Source of the DNA: Candidatus Amarolinea dominans | GTDB taxonomy: Bacteria; Chloroflexota; Anaerolineae; SSC4; Amarolineaceae | Assembly (NCBI GenBank): GCA_016719785.1 | Contig: JADJYJ010000030.1 | Coordinates: 186,001 to 250,000 of the forward strand | Direction of reading: 5' to 3' | DNA length: 64,000 nt | In this document: in pieces, positions 47,280 through 56,901 of the stretch | How the letters are laid out: every line of letters starts with the position of its first letter | Position numbering within the stretch: position 1 is the stretch's first letter | The notes under the pieces: generated by a model | What the model was told of the DNA's origin: nothing | Databases searched by the model: none | What the model saw: only the letters and a program-made list of their open reading frames with translations | Made by a program: the position numbers and the translations under genes

Positions 47280-47960
47280 ATGGCAACCGTACTCATTGTA
47301 GATGATGACCCCAAACTGCTGAAGATGCTGCAACGCACGCTGGCCTATGAGGGTTTCCGTGTCCTCAGCGCCGGTGATGGCCGCGCCGCGCTGACTGTGC
47401 TGCAGGCGCAGCGCCCGGATGTGGTGGTGCTCGACTGGCTCATGCCCGGTCTCGATGGCCTGGGTGTACTCGAACATCTGCGCGCGGCCGGTGACAAGAC
47501 CCTGGTATTGATGCTGACCGCGCGCGATGCCGTGGAGCAGCGCGTGAAAGGGCTGGAGAGCGGCGCCGACGATTACCTGGTCAAGCCGTTTGCACCGGCC
47601 GAACTGTTGGCACGCCTGCACGCCCTGTTGCGCCGTCCCGCGGTGACCGCCAGGGACGAAATGCTCGTCTACGCCGATCTATCACTCAACCCCATGACCC
47701 GTGAAACGCAGCGGCAGGCGCGTGCGTTTGGTCTGACCTCGAAAGAGTATGACCTGCTGCACTTCCTCATGCGCCATCCCCGCCAGGTGTTGACCCGCGA
47801 ACAGATCTTGCAAGAGGTCTGGGGCTATGATTTCGGCGGCGAGGACAACGTCCTGGAGGTGTACATCGGCTATTTGCGTAAGAAGTTGGAGGCCGGCGGC
47901 GAATCGCGCCTGATTCAGACGGTGCGCGGCGTGGGCTACGTTTTGCGCGAGGAGTCGTGA
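47280..47960 (+). CDS. OmpR-type response regulator
   Basis: 226 residues from ATG 47280. Receiver domain with TVLIVDDDPKLLKMLQRTLA, phospho-acceptor Asp in VVVLDWLMPGLDG and Lys in YLVKPFAPAELL; C-terminal winged helix with LTSKEYDLLHFLMRHP and LEVYIGYLRKKLE, RLIQTVRGVGYVLR. The following kinase overlaps it by four bases (GTGA). The signal and targets are unknown; the promoter probably lies within the 80-bp palindrome. Confidence 0.93.
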   Translation: MATVLIVDDDPKLLKMLQRTLAYEGFRVLSAGDGRAALTVLQAQRPDVVVLDWLMPGLDGLGVLEHLRAAGDKTLVLMLTARDAVEQRVKGLESGADDYLVKPFAPAELLARLHALLRRPAVTARDEMLVYADLSLNPMTRETQRQARAFGLTSKEYDLLHFLMRHPRQVLTREQILQEVWGYDFGGEDNVLEVYIGYLRKKLEAGGESRLIQTVRGVGYVLREES

Positions 47961-49414
47961 GGCGCACGATGTCTATCCGACTGCGGCTAACCCTTTTCTA
48001 CAGCGCGATTCTGGCCTTGACCCTGGTCGCGTTCAGTATCACCCTCTACATCATCCAAACGCGGGCGACATACGGCAGCATCGCGACCAACCTGATACGT
48101 CAGGTTGATTTTTATGCCCGGCGCGATGAGCACCCTACTGGGCCACCGCCTGGCGATACCACGGCGCCTGATCAAACGCTGTCGCCCAAAGCGCCGGCAG
48201 AGACTCTGCCCGGCGGCACCCTCCCAGGCCGTTGGACGCAAACGCGCAGCATCACCGGCACGATAACCGGACAAACGCTTGACCTGAGCGGCGTCAACCT
48301 GCCCCTGAGCGACGCTGGCCTGCAAAGTGTGCAGGCCGGCTCAGGCTGGTTCGAGACGGCGCAGGTGCAGGATGAGCCGCTGCTCATCTACAGCACGCTT
48401 GTCGCCACGCGCGCGGACGTGATCGAGATTGTGCAGGTGGCCTTTCCGGTGACCCAACCGCAACAGACCCTCAATACCCTGCGCTTGATTCTGGTGGCCG
48501 GCAGCAGCCTGGCCATCCTGGCGGCTTTTGCCCTGGGCTGGGTGTTGGCCGGGACCGCATTGCGTCCCATCCAGCGCCTTACCCGCACCGCCCAGGTCAT
48601 CGGAACCGAGCGCAACTTCAGCCGCCGGGTGGAGCACCGCGGGCCGGCCGACGAGGTTGGTCAACTGGCGACCACCTTCAACGACATGCTGGGTGAACTG
48701 GAGTCAGGCTACCGACAGCTTGAAGACGCGCTGCAGTCGCAACGCCGCTTTGTGGCCGATGCTTCGCATGAACTGCGCACGCCGCTGACAACCGTGCGCG
48801 GCAACATCGAACTGCTGCGGCGCGATCCGCCCATCGAGGCCGTGGAGCGCAGCGAAGTCCTGACCGATACCAACGACGAAGTGGATCGCCTCATTCGCCT
48901 GGTCAACCAACTGCTGGCGCTGGCGCGGGCGGATGCCGGCAAGGCCCTGCGCGATGAAGCCGTCCCACTGAAGTCTTTGCTCGCAGAAGTTTGCCGCCGG
49001 GCCAGGCTGATGGCGCCGCAGCACACCATCGTGTGCGAGCCGCCGCCTGACCTGGACGTGCAGGGCAATCGAGATGCCCTCACGCAGGTGCTGCTGATCC
49101 TGGTTGACAATGCGCACGTCCACACCGCGCCCGGCACCGCCATTACCATCGCGGCCGGGCTGATCGCCGATCGCGCTGAGATCAACGTGCGTGACACGGG
49201 ACCCGGCATTCAGCCCGACATACTTCCTCACATCTTCGAACGATTCTATCGCGGTGAGGTCTCACGCACCGGCAGCGGCGCCGGCTTGGGTCTCTCCATC
49301 GCCCGCGAACTGGTGGAAGCCCAGGGCGGCGCCATCAGCGTCGCGAGCGAACCGGGACGCGGCAGCACCTTCACCGTGACACTGCCTCTGCGAGCGCAGC
49401 AGCCCCGTGAATGA
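47957..49414 (+). CDS. Membrane sensor histidine kinase
   Basis: 485 residues from GTG 47957, or 481 from ATG 47969. Helix 1 (LTLFYSAILALTLVAFSITL), an outer region of about 140 residues with a Pro-rich loop, helix 2 (LILVAGSSLAILAAFALGWV), HAMP, then the phospho-acceptor His in FVADASHELRTPLTTVRGN, and ATPase motifs LVDNAHVHT, VRDTGPGIQPDI, SGAGLGLSIAREL. Partner of the overlapping regulator. The last residues (PRE) and the stop come from the first hairpin of the array that follows. Confidence 0.93.
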   Translation: MRRTMSIRLRLTLFYSAILALTLVAFSITLYIIQTRATYGSIATNLIRQVDFYARRDEHPTGPPPGDTTAPDQTLSPKAPAETLPGGTLPGRWTQTRSITGTITGQTLDLSGVNLPLSDAGLQSVQAGSGWFETAQVQDEPLLIYSTLVATRADVIEIVQVAFPVTQPQQTLNTLRLILVAGSSLAILAAFALGWVLAGTALRPIQRLTRTAQVIGTERNFSRRVEHRGPADEVGQLATTFNDMLGELESGYRQLEDALQSQRRFVADASHELRTPLTTVRGNIELLRRDPPIEAVERSEVLTDTNDEVDRLIRLVNQLLALARADAGKALRDEAVPLKSLLAEVCRRARLMAPQHTIVCEPPPDLDVQGNRDALTQVLLILVDNAHVHTAPGTAITIAAGLIADRAEINVRDTGPGIQPDILPHIFERFYRGEVSRTGSGAGLGLSIARELVEAQGGAISVASEPGRGSTFTVTLPLRAQQPRE

Positions 49415-49573
49415 ATTCACGGCTAAAGCAGCCCCGTGAATGAATTCACGGTCTGATACGCCCCCGTGAATGAATTCACGGTCTGATACGCTCCCGTGAA
49501 TGAATTCACGGTCTGATACACCCCCGTGAATGAATTCACGGTCTGATACACCGAAACCTGCTAAAGCAGGTTG
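49405..49573. repeat. Tandem 30-bp hairpin units
   Basis: Five identical hairpins CCGTGAA-TGAA-TTCACGG at 49405, 49434, 49464, 49494 and 49524, spaced by 29-30 bp with TCTGATAC linkers, then a different hairpin AACCTGC-TAAA-GCAGGTT (49556-49573). The first includes the end of the kinase gene. Confidence 0.95.
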
Positions 49574-49587
49574 GTGTTGGGTGTGAT

Positions 49588-50015
49588 GGCTGAATTCGTA
49601 AGACGTGCGGAGAACGAATTCACACCCCCCACCACCACACCCTCACAAGACCAATTCCCACCAGCACAACCCGCTTCAGCGGGTTTCACATATCAGACAC
49701 CGAATTCATTCGGTGGGCTGAATTCGTAAGACGTGCGGAGAACGAATTCACACCCCCCACCACCACACCCTCACAAGACCAATTCCCACCAGCACAACCC
49801 GCTTCAGCGGGTTTCACATATCAGACACCGAATTCATTCGGTGGGCTGAATTCGTAAGACGTGCGGAGAACGAATTCACACCCCCCACCACCACACCCTC
49901 ACAAGACCAATTCCACCAGCACAACCCGCTTCCAGCGGGTTTCACATATCAGACACCGAATTCATTCGGTGGGCTTCAGCGGGTTTCACATATCAGACAC
50001 CGAATTCATTCGGTG
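49588..50015. repeat. Three 128-bp direct repeats, each with two TTCA hairpins
   Basis: Units start at 49588, 49716 and 49844, nearly identical, followed by a partial fourth (to 50015). Each holds GAATTCGT...ACGAATTC, then AACCCGC-TTCA-GCGGGTT and CACCGAA-TTCA-TTCGGTG. The third unit has an extra C in one loop. With the 30-bp array this fills the whole 750-bp gap between the kinase and the next gene; no gene is seen. Confidence 0.95.
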
Positions 50016-50164
50016 TAAGGCACATTGTCCCATTGAGCCGCCGGCCGCAACCGGCTATACTCGCCTATGAACAGATTGTCATCGGCCGGCGCCATTTTCT
50101 GAGAGATCGTTCATGTCGGACGGACGATTTGTGAGTATACTTGCGCTCATTGGGAGGAAGTTGC

Positions 50165-53100
50165 ATGACCTGGCATCGTTCACCTGCATCGTTGCATCCA
50201 AACGCTCGTCCAAAGACCCCGGTTCGCCATCTGCCGTTCGCATCCGCCTTCACGGGCCTGCTTCTGCTGGCCTGCCTACTCAGTGCGCGGCCCTTGCCCG
50301 TGCAGACAGCGCCGCCCGCGGCGGTCGCGGCCAATTCATCCCCGCGCTTTCCATCGCCGCCCGCAACGCGCCCAGGCATCTATGTCGCCAGCGACTACTC
50401 CGGCCTGATTGATCCGCAGCGCTACGGCAACGTCGGCAGTCTGCGCACCTGGGGCTGGGGCGAGTTCTACGACAGCGCCGGTCATTACAAATGGGACGCG
50501 TTCGAGGCCTGGCTCAACAACGTGGCCTCGCAAGGCAAAGCGGCCGGCGTAGGCATCACCACCTACAACGGCCGCTGCTGCACCAACTACCTGGAGATGC
50601 CAGCCTGGGTGCGGATCGCCTACCCCAACTCCACCTTCGATGTCTGCGACTACCTGACCGGCGCCTGCACCTCCTGGCACATCCCCCGCTACTGGCACAA
50701 CGACTACCTGACCCCGTACCACACCTTCATCAGCGCCTTCGGCCAGCGTTACCGCAACGACCCCCGGCTGGAATGGGTCGCCATCGGCCTGGGCACCTTC
50801 GGCGAACTGCACGCGACCGATCCTGACAAACCGTGGTACAACTGGTACGACCACACGGCCGTCGCCAACGCCGGCCTCACCAGCAGCTTGTGGCTCTCGA
50901 CCACCAAGGCGATCGCCGATTGGTACATCGGCGCCTTTTCCGAGGGCGGACAGCTCAAGAAGAGCCTGCTGGTGCAGAACGCCTCCTACACCTTCAGCGA
51001 GGCCGAACGCCGTGACCTGGCCAACTACGTCGCGCCCAAGGGCGTCGGTCTGTCCAACAACGGCCTGTACCCTGACTCCAACTTCTCCATCGTCGGCAAT
51101 CAATCGGGTTGCCCCTACTGTGGTCAGCACGATCACATCGTCAACTGGAACAACCAGGTACCCATCGCCTTCGAGACCTATGACTACATGCTCTGCGACG
51201 AACAGGCCGTCTATTGGGGTATTCTCAACGGGCTTGACAAACACGTAGATTTCTTCCGCGTGGACTACACCCTGCTCTATCAAACCGACGCCAACTACAA
51301 CTGGCTGTACGACAAGGTGGAGAACATCGCCCTCTTCAACCGCTTCAAGCCCTACATCGGCGCCACGCGTCAAAATGCGCCGAGCGCCTGGGTGGCGCTG
51401 CGCGAACACCGCGTGCCCCTGAACTACTGCGGCGGCCTCATCAACGAGGCCTCCTGGTATCCACAACTGGGCAATTTCGACTACTTCATGGAACAGGATG
51501 ACAGCGTGGCCGGCGGTCGTACCGTGGCCGAAACCAACGACGCCAGCGTCACCAGCGGCTTGGGCTGGTGCCCGCCGGTCAGTGGCCGGCCGGTCTGCAA
51601 CACCGCGGCCCACCAGGGCGCTATCCCCGCCGGCGCCGAAGGATGGGCCACCCGCCGCACCGATCGCGCCAGCGGCAACCCGTACATGTTCTTCAAAATG
51701 GACGATGGCTATCTCTACAACACGGCCGGCCAGGTCATCACTGTTTCGGTGACCTACGCCGATGTGGGCACGGGCCGCTGGCGCCTGCTGTACGATGGCC
51801 CCGGCGGCGTTGCCACCGCGGCCACACCGCTGGGCGGCAGTCAAGCCTACGTGCAGAAGCAGAACACGCAAACCTGGCAGACGGCGCAGTTCGTGCTGAA
51901 CAACGCACGCTTCCTGAACAGCCTGACCGGCGCTTCCGATTTCTATCTGGACAGTTTCGACAGCAATGATGAATGGTTTCACCTGGTAGACGTGCGCCCG
52001 GCCTCTGGCGCGCTACCAACACCCACCCCCACACGAACGCCGACCGCCACCAGCACCGGGCCAACCGCCACGCCAACCACCACACCGACAGTCACGCCAA
52101 CGTCACCCCCAACGCCCACCTTGACCCCAACGCCCACCGCGACGCCGGCCGGCCCGGTCATGGAAGGCTACTGGACTCGGCAGACCGTTGCCAGCCAGCC
52201 CCTGCTGACGCTCGATTTTGTGGACGCCGCGCACGGTTGGACGGCCGGCGGGCGGACTGACGCGCAGAATTGCCCCAATCCCAACTGCCCCGGCCTGCTC
52301 CTGCTCACCACTGATGGCGGCGTCACCTGGGAATTGGCCGACACCGGCGCGCTCGGCTTCATTCACGATCTCGATTTCGTCTCACCCAACAGCGGCTGGC
52401 TGGTGGGCCGTTACGGCACCATCCTCGCGACGCGGGATGGCGGCCATTCCTGGCGGCCGCAGCCCAAGTCGTCCGAATACTGGCAGTTTCTCTACAGTAT
52501 CGCCATGACCGATGAACTGGCCGGCTGGTTCGGCGGCTCGCAGGGGCAGATTTGGCAAACCAACGACAGCGGCGGCCTGTGGCAGCAGGGCGCGGTCGGC
52601 TTCAGCGGCCCGGTGTGGGACATTGCCGACCAGGATGGCTGGCTGTGGATCACCAACGGCGGCATGACCGTGCAGCGCAGCAGCGACGGCGGCGCGACCT
52701 GGCAGGCGACCGATGTCAGCGGGACCAGTAACGTCAACGCGCTCAACTTCATCAGCGCCGCCAGCGGTTGGGCAGCCGGCAGCGACGGCGCCATTCTGCA
52801 CAGCAGCGATGGCGGCAGCAGCTTCGACGCCCAGGCCAGCGGCGTCAGCGACGACTTGTGGGCTATCTTCATGGTGGACAGCTCGTTCGGCTGGGCGGCC
52901 GGCGCCAACGGCCGCATCGTGCATACCAGTAACGGCGGCACCAGTTGGGTCCAGCAGGGCAGCACGATCACGGCCACGATCCGCAGCCTGAGCTTCGTCA
53001 ACCCCAATGAAGGCTGGGCCGTGGCCGAAGATGGCAGTATCCTGCACTACGCACCGCCAGATACCACGCCCACCGTGACGCCCAGCGCGACCGCGACCTG

Positions 53101-55072
53101 GGACGGCTCGACCTTCACCCCAACCCCCACCGCGACCGCTTCGCCGACGGCCAGCCGGACACCCACCGTCACCCCGACGCCCACGCCATCCCGGACGCCG
53201 ACCGCAACTGAAACGCCGGCGCTCGGCTGGGTCATCCAGCGCCAGGCGCCAACCAGCACCGCGTATCAAGATGTGAGTTGCGCCTCGCCCACCGAGTGTT
53301 GGGTGGGCGGCGGCCCCAACTGGGACCCGGCGCCGGGCGATCCGGGCGTGGTTCTGCACACCACCAACGGCGGCGACACCTGGGTCGAACAGACCAGCGC
53401 CAACTTCAGCGCGGGCTACGTCCTGGCGCTCGATTTCAAGAACGCACAGGTGGGCGCCGCTGTAGGGCGAGCCGGTCAGGTGCGTGTGACCACCAACGGC
53501 GGCGCGACCTGGAGCACCGTCATGGCCGGGTTGGAGCCAGCGCATCTGTACGCGGTAGAATGGGCCGGCGCCAGCGACCTCTGGACCACCGGCAACTACA
53601 GCCGGTTCTATCAAAGCACCGACAGCGGCGCCAATTGGCGCAGCCTCAGCCTCGGTTACACCTCGGTGCCGTGGGAAGTCGAGTGCCTGGACGCCAACCG
53701 CTGCCTCGCGGCCGGCAGCGGCTGGAAGATCTTCTGGACGGCCGATCGCGGCAGCAACTGGACGAAAGTGTCGCCGGAGCCGTGCTGTCCGCATTTCCTC
53801 GGCGTGGAATACCCGGCCGCCAATCGGGCCTACGTGGTCGGCGGCGACGGCGAAAGCACATGGGCCAGCGGCGGCGTGCTGCTCATGAGCACGGACGGCG
53901 GGCAGAACTGGACGCAGCAGGCGATCCCAACCGTCGGCGACCTGCGCGGCGTCAGTTGTTTCGACGCGTTGAACTGCATGGCGGTGGGCGATGCCGGCGC
54001 CATTTTGCGCACCAGCAACGGCGGCAGCACCTGGACGCAGGAGCAAGCCGGCATCAACGAAATGTTGCTCGAAATCCACTACGTGGACTCCGCACACGCC
54101 TACGTGGTGGGCAACGGCCTGATTTTGGCCTACCGGGGCAGCGCGGCGCCAACCACGACGCCCACGTCAACCCCAACGCCTACCCGCACGGCTACGGCCA
54201 TCGTCACCCCCACGCCAACGCCTACCCGCACGGCTACGGCCATCGTCACCCCCACACCAACGCCTACCCGCACGGCTACGGCCATCGTCACCCCCACGCC
54301 AACGCCTACCCGCACGGCGACGGCCATCGTCACCCCCACGCCAACGCCCTCTGCGCCGCCAACCGTGGTGGTACACGCCGTTGCGGCTTCGGCCGATGAT
54401 ACGCACGTCAAGACCAGCACCGGGGTGAATTACGCCGCCGCCACCAATATCCGCCTGGGCGGGTTCTATTTTGGCGGTCTGCGCTTCACCGGCCTGGACA
54501 TTCCGCCCGGCGCGACCATCGTCAGCGCCACGTTGGAAGGCTACCTGTTCTGGAACAACGGCCTGCCGCTGCTGCACATCTACGCCGATGCCAGCGATGA
54601 CGCCGCGGCCTTCAGCGACAGTCAACCGCTCGCCTCGCAACGGCCGCGCACCGCGGCGCAGTACACCTGGCAGCCCACAAGCCTCATTCTCAACCAATGG
54701 CTGGCGCTCGACGGCCTGGCCGGCGTGGTGCAAGAGGTGGTTGACCGGCCCGGCTGGGCCGCGGGCCAGGCGCTGGCGCTGCTCATCGAAAGCGACGCGG
54801 CCAATCAGGCCAACAACACCTATCTCGACTTCTTCGCCTGGGATGAGCCATCCACACCCACCTGGCGCGCCCGCTTGACCGTGATCTATCGGCTCGCGCC
54901 GCCCTGCACCCCCGCCGCGTTGAGTGATCTGGTCGCCGCGGCCGGGCAGTGGGGTTGGACGAGCGCCACGCCCGGTTTCCTGGCCCAGTACGACCTGGAT
55001 GGCGATCAAGACATTGACATTGCCGACCTGACCCGCTTGGCGGATGCGTGGGCGCAGGAGCGTTGTCTGTGA
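50165..55072 (+). CDS. Giant secreted protein: GH-like domain, two BNR/Ycf48-like propellers, DNRLRE-like domain, dockerin
   Basis: 1635 residues from ATG 50165, preceded by GGAGGAAG. Signal peptide (FTGLLLLACLLSARPLPVQT). Residues 60-450 look like a TIM-barrel glycoside hydrolase-type region (GWGEFYDSAGHYKWDAFEAW, EWVAIGLGTFGELHATDP). Pro/Thr linkers at about 613-662, 962-1018 and 1325-1398 separate two beta-propeller blocks with repeating SDGGATWQ, NGGTSWVQQG and TNGGATWS turns (Ycf48/BNR type). Then a DNRLRE-like beta domain (IPPGATIVSATLEGYL) and dockerin loops (QYDLDGDQDIDIADLTRLAD). The third linker is encoded by a 42-bp tandem repeat. Likely binds or degrades extracellular polysaccharide. 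Confidence 0.78.
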   Translation: MTWHRSPASLHPNARPKTPVRHLPFASAFTGLLLLACLLSARPLPVQTAPPAAVAANSSPRFPSPPATRPGIYVASDYSGLIDPQRYGNVGSLRTWGWGEFYDSAGHYKWDAFEAWLNNVASQGKAAGVGITTYNGRCCTNYLEMPAWVRIAYPNSTFDVCDYLTGACTSWHIPRYWHNDYLTPYHTFISAFGQRYRNDPRLEWVAIGLGTFGELHATDPDKPWYNWYDHTAVANAGLTSSLWLSTTKAIADWYIGAFSEGGQLKKSLLVQNASYTFSEAERRDLANYVAPKGVGLSNNGLYPDSNFSIVGNQSGCPYCGQHDHIVNWNNQVPIAFETYDYMLCDEQAVYWGILNGLDKHVDFFRVDYTLLYQTDANYNWLYDKVENIALFNRFKPYIGATRQNAPSAWVALREHRVPLNYCGGLINEASWYPQLGNFDYFMEQDDSVAGGRTVAETNDASVTSGLGWCPPVSGRPVCNTAAHQGAIPAGAEGWATRRTDRASGNPYMFFKMDDGYLYNTAGQVITVSVTYADVGTGRWRLLYDGPGGVATAATPLGGSQAYVQKQNTQTWQTAQFVLNNARFLNSLTGASDFYLDSFDSNDEWFHLVDVRPASGALPTPTPTRTPTATSTGPTATPTTTPTVTPTSPPTPTLTPTPTATPAGPVMEGYWTRQTVASQPLLTLDFVDAAHGWTAGGRTDAQNCPNPNCPGLLLLTTDGGVTWELADTGALGFIHDLDFVSPNSGWLVGRYGTILATRDGGHSWRPQPKSSEYWQFLYSIAMTDELAGWFGGSQGQIWQTNDSGGLWQQGAVGFSGPVWDIADQDGWLWITNGGMTVQRSSDGGATWQATDVSGTSNVNALNFISAASGWAAGSDGAILHSSDGGSSFDAQASGVSDDLWAIFMVDSSFGWAAGANGRIVHTSNGGTSWVQQGSTITATIRSLSFVNPNEGWAVAEDGSILHYAPPDTTPTVTPSATATWDGSTFTPTPTATASPTASRTPTVTPTPTPSRTPTATETPALGWVIQRQAPTSTAYQDVSCASPTECWVGGGPNWDPAPGDPGVVLHTTNGGDTWVEQTSANFSAGYVLALDFKNAQVGAAVGRAGQVRVTTNGGATWSTVMAGLEPAHLYAVEWAGASDLWTTGNYSRFYQSTDSGANWRSLSLGYTSVPWEVECLDANRCLAAGSGWKIFWTADRGSNWTKVSPEPCCPHFLGVEYPAANRAYVVGGDGESTWASGGVLLMSTDGGQNWTQQAIPTVGDLRGVSCFDALNCMAVGDAGAILRTSNGGSTWTQEQAGINEMLLEIHYVDSAHAYVVGNGLILAYRGSAAPTTTPTSTPTPTRTATAIVTPTPTPTRTATAIVTPTPTPTRTATAIVTPTPTPTRTATAIVTPTPTPSAPPTVVVHAVAASADDTHVKTSTGVNYAAATNIRLGGFYFGGLRFTGLDIPPGATIVSATLEGYLFWNNGLPLLHIYADASDDAAAFSDSQPLASQRPRTAAQYTWQPTSLILNQWLALDGLAGVVQEVVDRPGWAAGQALALLIESDAANQANNTYLDFFAWDEPSTPTWRARLTVIYRLAPPCTPAALSDLVAAAGQWGWTSATPGFLAQYDLDGDQDIDIADLTRLADAWAQERCL
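54172..54352. repeat. 42-bp coding tandem repeat (TPTPTRTATAIV)
   Basis: About four nearly identical copies of CCAACGCCTACCCGCACGGC plus GGCCATCGTCACCCCCACG encode the third Pro/Thr linker of the giant secreted protein. Near-perfect nucleotide identity implies recent expansion. Confidence 0.9.
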
Positions 55073-55145
55073 CCCGTAGCGCCGGATGATGAACATTCAG
55101 ACAATGGACCGGTAACGCGTGCCTCGGCTTTCGCCCAACTCGCCC

Positions 55146-55740
55146 CAGCCGTAGGTCACGTCTCCGACGTGACGACGCCGTCTGTCGCAGAGCCTGCTTC
55201 TCTCGTCCAACGTTGTCCGACCAGGAGGTCGGACCTACGGGTTGCCGCCCCAGCCGTAGGTCACGTCTCCGACGTGACGACGCCGTCTGTCGCAGAGCCT
55301 GCTTCTCTCGTTCAACGTTGTCCGACCAGGAGGTCGGACCTACGGGTTGCCGCCCCAGCCGTAGGTCACGTCTCCGACGTGACGACGCCGTCTGTCGCAG
55401 AGCCTGCTTCTCTCGTTCAACGTTGTCCGACCAGGAGGTCGGACCTACGGGTTGCCGCCCCAGCCGTAGGTCACGTCTCCGACGTGACGACGCCGTCTGT
55501 CGCAGAGCCTGCTTCTCTCGTTCAACGTTGTCCGACCAGGAGGTCGGACCTACGGGTTGCCGCCCCAGCCGTAGGTCACGTCTCCGACGTGACGACGCCG
55601 TCTGTCGCAGAGCCTGCTTCTCTCGTTCAACGTTGTCCGACCAGGAGGTCGGACCTACGGGTTGCCGCCCCAGCCGTAGGTCACGTCTCTGGCGTGACGA
55701 CGCCGTCTGCGACGAATCATGCTTCGGTGCGCCAACGACG
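55146..55740. repeat. Tandem array of 105-bp structured repeats
   Basis: Five full units start at 55146, 55251, 55356, 55461 and 55566, a degenerate sixth at 55671. Each has outer arms CCGTAGG/CCTACGG, an inner hairpin CACGT-CTCCG-ACGTG and GTCCGACC-AGGA-GGTCGGAC. All are open in several frames because 105 is a multiple of 3, but no frame resembles a protein. It fills the gap between the giant secreted protein and rsmA. A single copy is at 27870. Confidence 0.97.
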
Positions 55741-55845
55741 CAAGCCGGAGGCATGCATTACAGCCGGCGTCGGCCGCTAGGTTTGGTCAGTCGCCGCGCA
55801 CCGGCTATAATGACGCCCACCCCGCACACAACCGTCAGGGACGCG

Positions 55846-56705
55846 ATGGCAAACACACTCGTACAACAACTGCGCGCGGCCGGCATCGAGCCGCGCAAGG
55901 CGCTGGGGCAGCACTTCCTGGTTGATGAGACGCACCTGGCGCGCATCGCCGCCGCGGCCGACCTGAGCGCGGCCGACAGCGTGCTGGAAATCGGGCCAGG
56001 CCCTGGGCCATTGACGCATCTGCTGGCTGCACAGGCGGGCAGCGTCGTCGCGGTCGAAACCGATGGTCGCCTCATCGCCTTTTTGCAGCAGACCTTCGCC
56101 GCGCAACCGCACGTCCACATCATCCATCAGGACATTCTGCAATTCGATCCGTGCGCGCTGATGCAACCTCAGTACAAGGTGGTCGCCAATGTGCCCTACT
56201 ACATCACTTCGGCCATCTTGCGCCACCTGCTGGAAAGCGCGTGCCCGCCGGCGCTGACCGTGGTGACCGTGCAGCGCGAGGTGGCGCAGCGGGTGGTGGC
56301 GCGCGGCCGCCAGACATGAGCCTGTTAGCGGTCAGTGTGCAGTTGTTCTGCGAGGTGGAGATCGTGGGCAAAATTCCGGCCGGCGCCTTCTATCCGCCGC
56401 CGCAGGTAGATTCGGCCATCCTGCGCCTGCGCCGGCGCACGAGCCTGGCCGCGGACTTGGCGCTGGCGAACGTTCCCGCTTTCTTCGATGTCGTGCGTGC
56501 CGGATTTGGACAGAAGCGCAAGCAGTTGCACAACAGCTTGGCGGCCGGCTTGGGGCAGACGCCCGGCGCCATCGCCGCCGCCTTGAGTCAGGCCGGCCTG
56601 GATGGCAAGCGCCGCGCCGAAACCCTCACCCTGGCGGAATGGGGGCTGCTGTGGCGGGCGCTGTCAGGGGACTGGGGCGAGGCGATTGAGTCGCGGGCGT
56701 CTTGA
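55846..56705 (+). pseudogene. rsmA: 16S rRNA dimethyladenosine transferase RsmA, one frameshift
   Basis: Reads from ATG 55846 (AGGGA upstream) as KALGQHFLVDETHLARIA, VLEIGPGPGPLTHLL and VVANVPYYITSAILRHLLES to VVARGRQT-stop at 56319. The remainder (PPDMSLLAVSVQLFCEVEIV, FYPPPQVDSAILRLRRRTSL) is in the frame one base back. The joined protein would be about 286 residues, the family norm, so a single base was lost near 56305-56312 in GCGCGCGGCCG. RsmA dimethylates two adenines in 16S rRNA and is rarely absent, so sequencing error is quite possible. Confidence 0.85.
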
Positions 56706-56730
56706 CAAGGTTTCAGTTGCGTGTTATTGT
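56702..56730 (+). promoter_or_regulatory. Promoter of the inositol operon
   Basis: TTGACA (56702-56707), 17 bp, TATTGT (56725-56730). It overlaps the rsmA stop codon and leaves a leader of about 165 nt before the transaldolase gene, room for regulation. No clear operator palindrome seen. Confidence 0.5.
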
Positions 56731-56901
56731 GATAAGTAGCCCTGCACACGTTTGCATCACTTCGAGCTGAAGACGCGCCGATCGCTTTTCAAGTAGCCTC
56801 CGAATTACACGTTTACGCCTGTCACCCGTGCTTCGATTCGCTGCAGCCACGGCCGATCGCAACACCGTGCGATTCTCGTGCTTTGTACCGGGAGGAGATT
56901 T

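Noticed and set aside
47142..47621. 159-residue minus-strand open frame across the response regulator
   Set aside because: Shadow frame; it reads through the 80-bp palindrome and the receiver domain of a clearly real gene.
49405..50015. Possible CRISPR array
   Set aside because: The repeats are regular, but the sequences between them are also repeated or nearly identical (TCTGATAC linkers), so there are no unique spacers, and no cas genes are near.
54783..55754. Long open frames on both strands across the 105-bp array (323 and 368 residues)
   Set aside because: They arise because 105 is divisible by three and the unit lacks stops; the translated text is repetitive, matches no family, and the same frames overlap the ends of real genes.
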